From NCBI GenBank assembly GCA_013400115.1, contig VXBP01003481.1, positions 157,678 through 221,677 on the forward strand: a DNA stretch of 64,000 nt, read 5' to 3'. This DNA is from Rhinopomastus cyanomelas. Its lineage: Eukaryota > Chordata > Aves > Bucerotiformes > Rhinopomastidae. The notes under the pieces were generated by a model. It was not told where the DNA came from. It saw nothing but the letters and a program-made list of their open reading frames with translations, and ran no database searches. The position numbers were made by a program, and so were the translations under genes. Positions 38,301-47,669 of the stretch are shown piece after piece. Each line of letters opens with the position of its first letter. The first letter of the stretch is position 1.

Positions 38301-41300
38301 GCTTCTCTCAAAATGAGATTGAAAAATGTTAAGGTTTTCGTATCAGACTTGCTGCCCCAGCTGGACAGACTGCAAAAGATTTTCTGGGGTGGAAGAGGCA
38401 TTTCTAAGATCTTCTGGTAAAGAGAGAAGGGAGATCCCACTGGGGATATCTTCTTGGGGAATAGTTAAGTCATTCAGTCCCCCAGGCTGCCTTGTCAAGT
38501 CTTCGGTAATCTCTGGTACGGGCTGCAGATAGGAAAGCATCCAGCTCCTCTCTAAAGGAAACCGAGAAGTTACAGGAATGTTAAACAATGAAGTTTAACA
38601 AAACAGAGGAGCTGTTCTTGCTGTTTGCTTGCTCCCTCGAATAAAACAAGCAAACTCTGCATGCGTGGCGTTCCTGGGCTGTTGGAGCAGTCCTTGTCAT
38701 GACTTGCTGTATTCCTGCAGGGACATGCTGCCAGTGGGCCAGGGAATGAGTGAGCGTGTGAGTGAGATTCTGTCACAGAATCACAGAGCGTGAGGGATTG
38801 GAAGGGACCTCAGAAAATCATCCAATCCCCACTGCCACTGGGATGGATACCACTGATGAGCCTTAAAGAGACTCATGTTCTGTAATAACAGAACTTAGGT
38901 TAAACATACGAAGAGAGAGTAACTGATTTTGAAGAGATTTTTGGACATTCCAGTGTATTTCCATCGATTTGGGGACAAAAACTAGCAGGGCTTTTTGAAA
39001 GAGCTTTAAACTAGATCTGAAGTGGGGGGATAAAGCCGAGTTTGCTTGAGAGGAGCCTGAGTGTGCTGGGACAGTGCTCCACAGAAAGAGATCTGGGGGT
39101 ATTGCTTGAGCATCAGCTAAACATGAGGCAGCAGTGTGCTCAGGTGGCTAAGAAGACTAATGGCATCGTGGCTTGTATCGGAAACAGTGTGGCCAGCAGG
39201 AGCAGGGAAGTGATTGTCCCCCTGTACTGGGCACTGGCGAGTCCACACTTTGAGTCATGGGTTCAGCTTTGGGCACCTCAGTACACTGAGGTGCTGGAGC
39301 GGATCCAAAACAGGACATCAAGGTTGGTGGAGATTCTGGAGAACAAACCTTATGAGGAGCAGCTGAGGGAGCTGGGGCTATTTAGTCTGAAGAAAAGGAG
39401 GCCAAAGGAAGACCTTATTGCTGTCTACAGCTACCTGAAAGGAGCTTGTAGAGAGGTAAATGCTGGTGTGTTCTCACAAGTAACAAGTGATGGAACAAGA
39501 GCAAACGGCATCAAGTTGCACCAGGGAATGTTTAGGTTAAATATTAGGAAAAACTTCTTAATTGACAGAGATATCAGGGAAGGGGTTGAAACACCATCCC
39601 TGGACATTTGTAAAAGTCACGTAGATCTGGAGCTTAGGGACGTGGCTCAGCAGTGGGCTTGGTAGAGTTGGGTTAATGTGTGGACTCTGTCTTGAAGGTC
39701 TTGTCTTTTTCAACCTGAATGATTCTGTGATTGTCTGTTCTTTCACAAACCAGTTGTTACCTGTTCCCTGTTGCAGAGTAAGCAGAAGTGGTGCAAGAAG
39801 AAACAGACTGAAGAATCACCAATTGGAAGGAAACTTTCTGATCACAAGTTAAATAATAGACCAGATGCTGACTGGCTTCAGCTTAAACCCCTCGCAGGTA
39901 CGCATTGATTTTCAGAATTTTCTCTTGCCTCCAAGATTCAAGGTACTGGCCTGTCAGCTGTCACATGTGACATGTAACTCCTCATGCAGTCCCGCTGCCG
40001 TGACACATCTCGTTGGTAACACTCAGTAGGATTTTCCTGTTAAATACTCGTTTACTTTGTTCTCCATAGAACCAAACACTCGCTAATCTGCCAGACAAGC
40101 TGCTCAGACATTTGTAGTAGTCAGGTTTTGTGGCTCTGGTTCATGGGGGATTTTTTGTTTGGTTTGGGGTGGTTAAGCTTTGCCTGAGATGCTCAGCTCT
40201 GGTAAGAATAGGTTCAAAAATAAACACACATGGCTTGAAAGGGAGATAACTCCTTCAGTTTGAAGATTCCAGCTTCTGACCAGTTACAGTTTGGCCGAGA
40301 AGGCTAAACAAAATGAATTTATTTCTATAAACACAACCTTGGATCCTGAATATTCCTCACGTATCCAAAACTAGCTTCACATGCTCTCCCCTTCATGGCA
40401 GTCTCAGTGTTTGTGCAGCGTTTGTCCCGAAGCAAAACCCCGTCTCCCTTCTCCAAGGAGTGAGGCAAAGGGAAGGGCTTTGCTTCATAACCTTCCTTTT
40501 GTGTTGCCTGCACGGGTGCTGGATTTGTTGGCGGAGAATCCATACGCACACACCAGCACAATTTTGTCAAGACCGGTTTGTAGAAGGGAGAGTTAGGACT
40601 TGGACAACTTACAGTGGGGTTGGGCACACTGACATGGAACGCAGGTGGTGTTCCAGCTGTGAGGGTGGAGGTAAATGTATTGGAAGTGCCTTCTTACCGT
40701 TTTAACGGGCGATTGGAGGGAGTTTGCTTCTGCTCGCTGGCCCCGTTCCTCTGAAAGCGCACTCTGCTCATCAGTAAGCGCTCAGTGCTACAGGCACTGG
40801 GAGGCCTTGAGGAACTTGAGTTTGGAACTGCACTGCCACTCCTGCTGGCTGTTCTGTGTTCTTTTGAACGGCTTCCAAATGATGCTTAAGAGCCCCTTTA
40901 TCTGGAACCAGCTCTTTAGATCCTCAGTGGTGTTCTGTGTAAATTTCACTTACTGTTTGTGTACTTTTGACTGTGAAATATTTGTGTTCAATTATTGTGA
41001 GCTAATAACTTCACTGGCCAGAACTGCTTGATTGCAACAATAGGCTTTGTCTGCTGGAGCACAGATTGCCAGATCATTCCTTTATTAATACTCTAGAAAT
41101 AGCAGTAGCCTTTCTGTTCATGCCAGGGCACCTCCTGCGTTGTTTTCACTCCTGTACAGGCTTCTGTTTCAGCGAGAGAAAAAGATGTGGGGCTGAAAGC
41201 TGACAACAAACCAAGTGGCTGGGGATGCGTTAAAGTTCTTTGACAGAGCAGTGAAATTGTAGGTCGATGATGCAGCAGTTGCTAGTGATGCTTAAGAATT

Positions 41301-44300
41301 AATGCAGTGTCTCTCCCAACTGGCTTCACTGTAGGAGCTGATGACTCAGTTTTATCTGAAGATCGACTCAATGAAACTGAACTCACCGATTTAGACGGAC
41401 AGCTGGAGTCCCCACCCAAGAACTTCTTGTCTGTAGAAGAGGACAACAACGTGCATCATTCTCACAATGATGTCTCACATGCTGCTCAAGAGCATGACCT
41501 TCACGATTCAGAGTATGACAGCCATGGTGAAGATAAAATGATAGCTAGAAAACACAGTCACCACTGGCATCACAAACATTCCCATCATTCCCATGGCCAC
41601 TGTCATTCTGGAAAAGACCTGAAAGACACTGGGATAGCTAGTATTGCTTGGATGGTAATTATGGGAGATGGCATTCACAACTTTAGTGATGGCTTAGCAA
41701 TCGGTAAGCAAAAGCACCTGAGTATTTCTCAAGTTTCTTCTTACCTTTAATAACTTTGGTAATGTTTTACTTGCCAGTGGGCACAGGTGAGGCTTCCAGT
41801 TAGCTCCTGTGGTCACTGGCCCTCAGCTGAAATTGTCTTGCCTTTCTTAATACTCTGGACTGCTTCCACCAAGGTTACTGTATTGGTAGTAGTGGAAGTA
41901 GCGATCTCGGCCAAACAGAGGTAGGTGCAGACCACTCTCTTTATGGACCGTGCAACTCCTGTCATGCACTTCTGCTCTTTGTGTCTTTGCCTTTGGATGA
42001 TAAATAAGTGCCTTTCAGTTTTCTTGTCATCTTTATATTACAGTGTATTTACAATTGATATATATTATTATTTATAAATAACACTGTTTATATTGCATTA
42101 ATACACAGAACACACAGTATCTGAAAATAATAAATATACTGAGAGCCAGGTAAATATTTATAAAACTACTACTTAGGATAATTTTACTTCTACTTGGGAT
42201 AAGTTTACTTTTTTTAAGCAAGGTATTGTTTTTTCCTGTGGTCTAGCCAAATGTAGGAGAAGTGGAAGCAGCAAACGGATTAGATTTATTAAATCAGCTT
42301 TGATGCACCTAAACCTCTACATGTGATTTGAGCTGTAAAACCCAGTAATTTGAATATACAGTCGAAATGGCAGTGTGCTGAAGTGCACACGTACGTGTAA
42401 CTGCCGAGGTAGCTGCTAAGAGTGCACAGTTCTGAGCTGTTGGCAGAAGGCACAGACCGATTCTGATGGATGCGGGATAAGCTGCGTACTGGGATCTGGA
42501 GTTAGCAGTGGGATCTGCTCCAGTTTCTCCACCTTCTCCGTTTTCTAAAGAAACTAAACTTTATTAAAACCAACATCTTACTGCATTTTTACATTAAGTA
42601 GTTAAGATGCAGACAGCCACTTCTAAGGGCAAAAAGGCCACTTCACTACAGCATCTGTGGGGGACTTCACTGTATTGAAACTCCATAACTATATTCCTGT
42701 GCCAAGCCCAAGCAGCTGATAAAATGTAGATGTTAGAAAAGGGTGTTCATCTTCTGCGTAGATTGGGATATGTGAATCCAAAGGAAAGTGAATTTCAGAT
42801 TGTCTTCTGATCTGTTTGACTGTTCACTGCAGGCTCTCTTGCCTTTCCCCGCTACCACACAGAAGTTTAGTACCAGTTTTCTCATCTCAGAATGGTTTAA
42901 GGTGTGAATTCAAATGAAATGATCCAACACTGGATTAAATGATCCAAGACACAAGTTACCAAATGCCGATTGTTTCTCTCCTTGTTGGTTTCCAGGTCTG
43001 GCTTATTAAATAAGTTGCTGATACGTGCTCTACAAATAAGCATAAAGGAAATAGATTGTGGGTTAAGTATTAGTTTGGATTTCCAGCCTGAACAGGAGAG
43101 CTAGAGCATTGCTCGTGTGCCTTCTGAGCTGTCCCGATGGACCTGAGAGTTCCTACGGCTGTACAAGGGGTGCTGTGTATTGGCTTATTGCCAGCGTCTC
43201 TCTGTTCTCGGCTGTCCTCCTGCCTCAGGATTTGTCTTTCAGATAAGCTGAGCGGCGCAGCACGCGGTGGCAGTGCACATCCAGGAGGCTGCCAGTATTT
43301 CCAGTTGGTGTGCAGGCAGGAGACAGACATCACGAGAAAATGCTAGCACATGCTTTCTGTCAAAAGGGGTGTCCCCTCTGGGAAGTCTGTTGAATACATT
43401 TTCTGACTGGAAAATAGTCAGATAGAGCCTGAATCTTTTATTTTTGTCTTTTTTTTCCTAGGAGCAGCTTTTAGTGCTGGACTGACAGGAGGAATCAGTA
43501 CTTCTATAGCAGTGTTTTGTCATGAGCTTCCCCATGAATTAGGTAACTATGCTGTAACTCGGTGCGTTCGGTCTCTTCGTCAGTACAGAGCACTTACGTG
43601 AGAGCTGCTGTGATCAGTGCTCATCCTAGCAAGCACGATGCAGTGCACGACTCCAGAGAGGAGTGGGGCAGTACCGCTTCAGAGTGCCCAATGAGGGCTT
43701 TGAGGTGGGATTATTTTGGCAGGTATCTAGTTTTACAGCGCTTCGGTGAAGCTTTCTGAAGGTGCTCTGCAGATGTCCTTAGGAGTGCACTGTTTACGTG
43801 TTGGCGTTACACCTCTGCGCTTTACAGAGGAGTTTCACCCTGCTCTGCGTGGCGTTGTCTTACACAACGTTTAGCAACGTTACGTAAGCAAACACGAGTT
43901 CGTATAAGGAAAATCCTTTGCGGAGCTCTTCAGAAGGTCCTGTGTTGCTGAATTGTTAGGTGACTGTTTAGGGTAAATCCTGTCGGCGTTGCTGCCAGAG
44001 CCATTGGTTCTTTCCCCCTCCTTCGAGCATTTCTTCCTGGGATTAGCTAAGCCTGATGAAAGCTGCTGTTTTCCTGGGAGAGCCATAAAGCGCGTTGCGT
44101 TCACTTCTAGCGCGACTGAGGCGTAGACAAGGGTAGCTAGAGAGTGGAGGTGCCTTTCTTCTCACCAGTGATGTGGAAGAGTGTTAAAGCCTGTGTGTGC
44201 TCATACGCTTACTTGATGAGCTGCTGCTCTGGATGATCAGGAGTAAAGTATAAACCAATTACTTCAGAACCGCCCAGAGGTGGTAACGGAAAGCATTTTA

Positions 44301-47300
44301 CGTAGGCAGATACCACGTGTGAGGTAAGGAGTGGGCTCAGGTGGGAAATAGCAGAGCAGGCATCCATTGCTTGTCAGCAGTGCTGCGCAATCAGGAGGGA
44401 AGGGAGCCTGCTGCGGAGCGTAAAGGATCGCAGCACGCATCGGTGTGCTTACAGCTTGTGAGGTGGACATGAGTGAAGTCACTTAGTGTAAGAAGCAGGC
44501 CGTTCGCTCTACACAGGCTCTTTTACATCTGGATTGTACAACTAATTTCTAGCATGTCTGCCATGAGAATATTCTATTAACTACCCATGGCTGCGTATCG
44601 TCTTCCACTCATACTCACAAGAGTTCAGTTGGGTGGGTGTAAAAATACCAGAGCTGATGACAAGATTGAAATGTAGAACCTTTAAGAACATCTGCCTCTA
44701 TCAGCAACCTTAGCAGTGCCGTCCTGAGTTCAGAATAAAACAGGACGGCCTGCTTTGGCTTAAACCAGGGACTGAGCCAGCATGGATACGAAGGCTCTCT
44801 TTCTGCATGTAGCTCTTCCTTTTCTCAAATTCATGTCACCCTCTGTGGGGACTAATGCCTCGTGATGAACTTGCAAAACGAGGCGTATATAGCTAAAAGG
44901 AAATTTCACAGGTATTGATCAAAACTAAGCCCCCACTTGCATGTGCCGTGAAGTAAAGAGAAGTGTGTATGCACAGATGTCCTCCTCCTCCTCCCTCTGC
45001 GGGAGGACCACATCTGGACTCCTCCTCTGTTGACCTCTAACCATTACCCACTGTAACTGCTAGGCATTGCCACTACTAAGGCATTAAACATTAGCCACTG
45101 ACCATTTACCTCTAAGCACTTTCTGACAATCGGCATGATGGACGGGCACCTTTAAATCGTGTTTTAGTCAGGGGATTGCTGCACATAAACACAGTTCTTG
45201 TAAGAGTGGTCATGTCCTCCGGCCGAGATTTCCTTTAAGCCTTTCTGTGCTGCAGCATTTTCACTTTGGCAGTGTCTGAGACTGCTGGGATAGTAAATGT
45301 TGGGTAATTTATCTCCTTACTCTCCTGAGAAGCGCTGGTACTAAACCCCTGTGTTCTGTCTCCATTGCAGGTGACTTCGCTGTGCTTCTCAAAGCAGGCA
45401 TGACCGTGAAGCAAGCCATCGTGTACAACCTCCTGTCTGCCATGATGGCCTACATAGGGATGCTGATAGGCACCGCGGTGGGCCAGTACACTAACAACAT
45501 CACCTTGTGGATCTTCGCAATCACCGCGGGCATGTTCCTCTACGTGGCGTTGGTCGACATGGTAAGGCTGCCATGCTTCTCTGTTGCTTTCGCATTCCAC
45601 ACAGAAACCTTGGGACTTGAAACAGCACCTATGTCAGAACTTCTTTTGTTGCAGCGCACAAAGCGTCTGCAGACAGCAGGTGGTCTGTCTGTTCTACGAA
45701 ATGGACCTGATGCTTTGAGACGTGAAGTTTTACAGTTGCTTGTCTGTTTGGGTTTGTGCTGTTGCCAGTGACTCCTGTTACACTACAAAAAACTACAGTG
45801 GGACTAGTTCCCACTAATGAACTAATAAGTTCCTACTGATAAACATAGCCTGAGTCTCTTCTTTTGCAAATGGGGCTTTAGGTGCTGGAGTCAAAACCAG
45901 TGTTTAGATTTGTTCCTCACTCAAATGTAATCATATACTGTGATGTATTTGACGTGGTGGAATGCACATTTATTTTTGGTGGGACAGACTCTGGGAAGCT
46001 TTGTCTGAGCCCTTAGCGTGAACAGCTGGGAGCCAAAGCTCTTGTGGTGATCAGCTTTTTTAAAACCATATTCTGGCAGAAAACCACTGCTGCGTCAAGA
46101 GCAGGTAGGCGTGCTGTGTTGAGTGTGTACACGTCCCACGTACCTGGGTCCTTCGGGCAGTAGCGCACGTGTGCACGTGGTGTCGCTCCATGTTTAGTCC
46201 TGAGAGGCCTCAGAGCACCGTTTAAGAGAGCCAGTTTTGAGCCTTGTCTTTCCCAAGACCGGTGAGGATGAGTTTTCATTTACAGAGAAAAAGATGCATC
46301 GCTTCCCCAGATTTTAAGGACATAGCTAATATTAAACAGGAAGACTTCAGCTAGTTAAATCTTTAATTGAGGAGTGTTCAGGCACTGTGAAGTGACTACC
46401 TGGAATTCCATTGCTTCATTTGCAAATGACCCTTCCCTGGTACAGAGCTTCATCACAGCTGATGCTTTTCTCCTCAAACAGCCTAAGTAGCTGTTGAACC
46501 TATTGGCTATTGCACGTCAGTAGCATGAACCTATGGCCAGCAGGCTGCTGCCCGGCTCACCTGGAGTGGCTACACACTGCCTACACAAAAGTGGAACTCT
46601 GCCTCCGAGTGGCATTCCAGTAGAGATTTTGTTTTAAGCTCATGGAGGACCAATCTGTTTCAGCTTTTAATTGCAGATGCAGTGGGATAGTTCACTGGTC
46701 ACAAGTATGCTAAACCATGCATTTTCTTCAACTTTCCAAATTTCTTCAGAGATTTTGTTGCCATATCTCGTCTCTTTGCTAGCCTACACCACTAGTCCTG
46801 CTCTCCCACATACATGGCACTGACTGTGCTGTTCTCAAACCACACGTTTTAGCAGCTTCCTCAAAAGACAACTGGTGCAAGGTTGAAACGAGTGATACCT
46901 GACTCTCCCTGGCTGACTTGTCCAGGTAGGCAGGCACCTGGCAAGGACTTTAACCACAGACTTTGAGTTTCAGCAGTTCTCATTGAGGCAGCACCACGTC
47001 TTCATCGTCACGTCACTATCTAGGACGCTGTCAGGGGTCTGCACTGGTGCTAACTAAAGCAGCTGAAACTGCCTCTTCCCTTTGCTGCTGTGGCCAGTAG
47101 TTGCCTTGCCATGCTGCTCAGTGTATTTATAATGAAGGTGTATTTATAGTAACGTGATCGCTGTGGAAGTAGTCGAAGCTTCCTTGTCGAAGTGCATATT
47201 TGAGCACGACTTACTTGAGTAAAAGAACTCAGAGTGACGGGCTACTCCTTACCTGGAGGACTTGAAAGTAAACGCGTGTTCCAGCTACAAAGCTGAAAGG

Positions 47301-47669
47301 AAAGGTGTTTTCAGTTTGCATCGCAAGTACACGATGTGGTGGTGTTTTTATCAAATGCAGTGGTCAGGTAGAGTGTCACCTAACTGTGAAGAGTGTTGTT
47401 TTTACACCTGAATCCCAGAGTGTTTGTTGCTGACAGTATCATCCTGTAAACTGGACTGTGTATAAATGGAATAGAGTTGAAATACTTTTCTAAATGGCGC
47501 TTTCTTTTAGCTTCCAGAAATGCTTCATGGAGATGGAGATAACGAAGAGCATGGTTACTGTCCTGTGGGGCAGTTCATTCTTCAGAATCTAGGCCTGCTT
47601 CTTGGATTTGCCATCATGCTGGTGATTGCCCTCTATGAAGATAAAATTGTGCTTGACATCCAGTTTTGA
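28337..47669 (+). CDS. SLC39A10: SLC39A10, zinc transporter ZIP10 (whole coding span, nine coding exons)
   Basis: ZIP10 moves zinc into the cytosol across the plasma membrane and belongs to the LIV-1 subfamily of the ZIP family. The exons 28,337-29,338, 30,239-30,440, 36,285-36,454, 37,402-37,620, 39,777-39,897, 41,335-41,703, 43,462-43,542, 45,371-45,561 and 47,511-47,669 join in frame to 2,514 nt, or 837 residues. The human protein is about 831. Order of parts: signal peptide (about 1-25), long His-rich ectodomain (to about 400), CPALLYQ motif (362-368), first membrane helices, His-rich cytosolic loop with HGHxH-type repeats, then HNFSDG (686-691) and HELPHELGD (715-723), which form the intramembrane metal site. 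It ends in DIQF. All intron phases agree and there is no premature stop. It is convergent with DNAH7. Confidence 0.97.
29339..30238 (+). other. SLC39A10: SLC39A10 intron 2
   Basis: This 900 bp intron has a GTGAGT donor and a ttctttcag acceptor. No repeat or embedded gene was seen. Confidence 0.85.
30239..30440 (+). CDS. SLC39A10: SLC39A10 exon 3: membrane-proximal ectodomain with CPALLYQ
   Basis: The exon is 202 nt, entering in phase 0 and leaving one base of the next codon. It encodes CLNVTQLLRYYG and then YLCPALLYQIERRLC, the conserved cysteine-bearing motif that LIV-1 ZIPs carry just before the first helix. The acceptor is tttctttcag and the donor is TCAG|GTAGGT. A short open continuation past the donor is intronic. 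Confidence 0.95.
30740..31317 (+). repeat. first copy of a near-identical ~580 bp duplication
   Basis: This segment recurs at 31,954-32,536. The only differences I noted are a 5-base insertion (tttga) and a nearby A/G change in the second copy, at about 32,100-32,116. The copy then continues into unique sequence up to the gap. It is most likely an allelic or assembly duplicate rather than a real repeat. Confidence 0.9.
31750..31953. other. assembly gap (204 N)
   Basis: The bases are unknown. Open frames crossing it are artefacts. The gap lies between the two copies of the duplicated segment in SLC39A10 intron 3. Confidence 0.99.
31954..32536 (+). repeat. second copy of the near-identical duplication
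   Basis: It starts immediately after the N run and ends at a single N (32,537), two bases past the centre of the AT palindrome that copy 1 carries intact at 31,308-31,323. It carries the 5-base insertion and the base change described for copy 1. Confidence 0.9.
32548..32567. repeat. C20 homopolymer next to the assembly join
   Basis: Twenty consecutive C follow the single N and a short G-rich stretch. Such a run commonly breaks sequencing and assembly, so base counts here are unreliable. Confidence 0.9.
36285..36454 (+). CDS. SLC39A10: SLC39A10 exon 4: first transmembrane helices
   Basis: The exon is 170 nt, completes the split alanine codon and ends on a full codon. It encodes the first two hydrophobic helices (ITVISLLSLLGVILIPI, FLLTFLVALAVGTMSGDAL), ending in LLPH. 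The acceptor is cttcccacag and the donor is CAT|GTAAGT. The sequence is strongly conserved with other LIV-1 ZIPs. Confidence 0.96.
36455..37401 (+). other. SLC39A10: SLC39A10 intron 4
   Basis: The intron is about 0.95 kb with GT-AG ends. I see no repeat or gene inside. Confidence 0.85.
37402..37620 (+). CDS. SLC39A10: SLC39A10 exon 5: His-rich stretch and third helix
   Basis: The exon is 219 nt, 73 whole codons. It begins with a His-rich run (HGGHNHSHHHGQGHVHEH) and continues into the helix LKGLVALGGIYVLFIIEHCI. The acceptor is ttcctactag and the donor is AAG|GTACGC. The open frame that continues past the donor is intronic. Confidence 0.95.
38774..38870 (-). mobile_element. CR1 LINE tail fragment
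   Basis: The reverse-complement tail reads tgtcacagaatcacagagcg and then gggattggaagggacctcag. Only about 95 bases remain, in SLC39A10 intron 5. Confidence 0.8.
39040..39735 (+). mobile_element. CR1 LINE, ORF2 C-terminal part and 3' end, open but diverged
   Basis: A 207-codon frame (39,042-39,665) encodes the ORF2 C-terminal region (STERDLGVLLEHQLNM, NKPYEEQLRELGLFSLKKRR, DLIAVYSYLKGAC). It is followed by the tail type with gttgggttaatgtgtggact and an end near gattctgtgattg. It differs at many residues from the 4,670 copy and belongs to the tail group of 9,228 and 9,499. It lacks the RT core and is not autonomous. It lies in sense orientation in intron 5, immediately before exon 6. Confidence 0.92.
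39777..39897 (+). CDS. SLC39A10: SLC39A10 exon 6: cytosolic loop, first part
   Basis: The exon is 121 nt, entering in phase 0 and leaving one base. It encodes SKQKWCKKKQTEES, GRKLSDHKLNNRPDADW and LQLKPLAG, a well-conserved piece of the ZIP10 cytosolic loop between helices 3 and 4. The acceptor is tgttccctgttgcag and the donor is GCAG|GTACGC. Only about 41 bp separate it from an upstream CR1 tail. Confidence 0.95.
39898..41334 (+). other. SLC39A10: SLC39A10 intron 6
   Basis: The intron is 1.44 kb with GT-AG ends. No repeat or RNA gene was recognised. Confidence 0.85.
41335..41703 (+). CDS. SLC39A10: SLC39A10 exon 7: His-rich cytosolic loop and HNFSDG helix
   Basis: The exon is 369 nt, completes a split glycine and leaves one base of the next. 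It encodes SEDRLNETELTDLDGQ, a His-rich loop (HHWHHKHSHHSHGHCHSG) and then the fourth helix with MVIMGDGIHNFSDGLAIG. The His, Asn and Asp of HNFSDG form part of the metal path in ZIPs. The acceptor is ttcactgtag and the donor is ATCG|GTAAGC. Confidence 0.96.
41704..43461 (+). other. SLC39A10: SLC39A10 intron 7
   Basis: The intron is 1.76 kb, with an AT-rich patch near 42,040-42,190 and a T-rich acceptor tract (ttttttttccta). No repeat or gene was recognised. Confidence 0.85.
43462..43542 (+). CDS. SLC39A10: SLC39A10 exon 8: HELPHEL catalytic helix
   Basis: The exon is 81 nt. It encodes GAAFSAGLTGGISTSI and then AVFCHELPHEL, the fifth helix with the HEXPHEXGD signature of LIV-1 ZIPs (GD is completed by the next exon). 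All metal-site residues are intact. The acceptor is ttttttcctag and the donor is TTAG|GTAACT. Confidence 0.96.
43543..45370 (+). other. SLC39A10: SLC39A10 intron 8
   Basis: The intron is 1.83 kb. It is somewhat richer in CpG than the other introns between about 43,560 and 44,500, but not enough to call an island. No repeat or gene was recognised. Confidence 0.75.
45371..45561 (+). CDS. SLC39A10: SLC39A10 exon 9: helices 6-7
   Basis: The exon is 191 nt. It completes the GD of HELPHELGD and encodes FAVLLKAGMTVKQAIVYNLL, MMAYIGMLIGTAVGQY and WIFAITAGMFLYVALVDM. The acceptor is tctccattgcag and the donor is ATG|GTAAGG. The open frame continuing past the donor is intronic. Confidence 0.96.
45562..47510 (+). 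other. SLC39A10: SLC39A10 intron 9
   Basis: The intron is 1.95 kb with GT-AG ends and contains no recognised repeat or gene. Confidence 0.85.
47511..47669 (+). CDS. SLC39A10: SLC39A10 exon 10: last helix and stop
   Basis: The coding part is 159 nt including TGA at 47,667-47,669. It encodes LPEMLHGDGDNEEHGYCPVG and then the final helix (LQNLGLLLGFAIMLVIALYE), ending in DKIVLDIQF, the usual ZIP10 C-terminus. The acceptor is gctttcttttag. Confidence 0.96.
   Translation, partial: LPEMLHGDGDNEEHGYCPVGQFILQNLGLLLGFAIMLVIALYEDKIVLDIQF

Larger units (their letters stand above)
37621..39776 (+). other. SLC39A10: SLC39A10 intron 5
   Basis: The intron is 2.16 kb and contains a minus-oriented CR1 fragment (38,774-38,870) and a ~700 bp sense CR1 (39,040-39,735). 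The end of the latter lies about 41 bp before exon 6. Confidence 0.85.
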
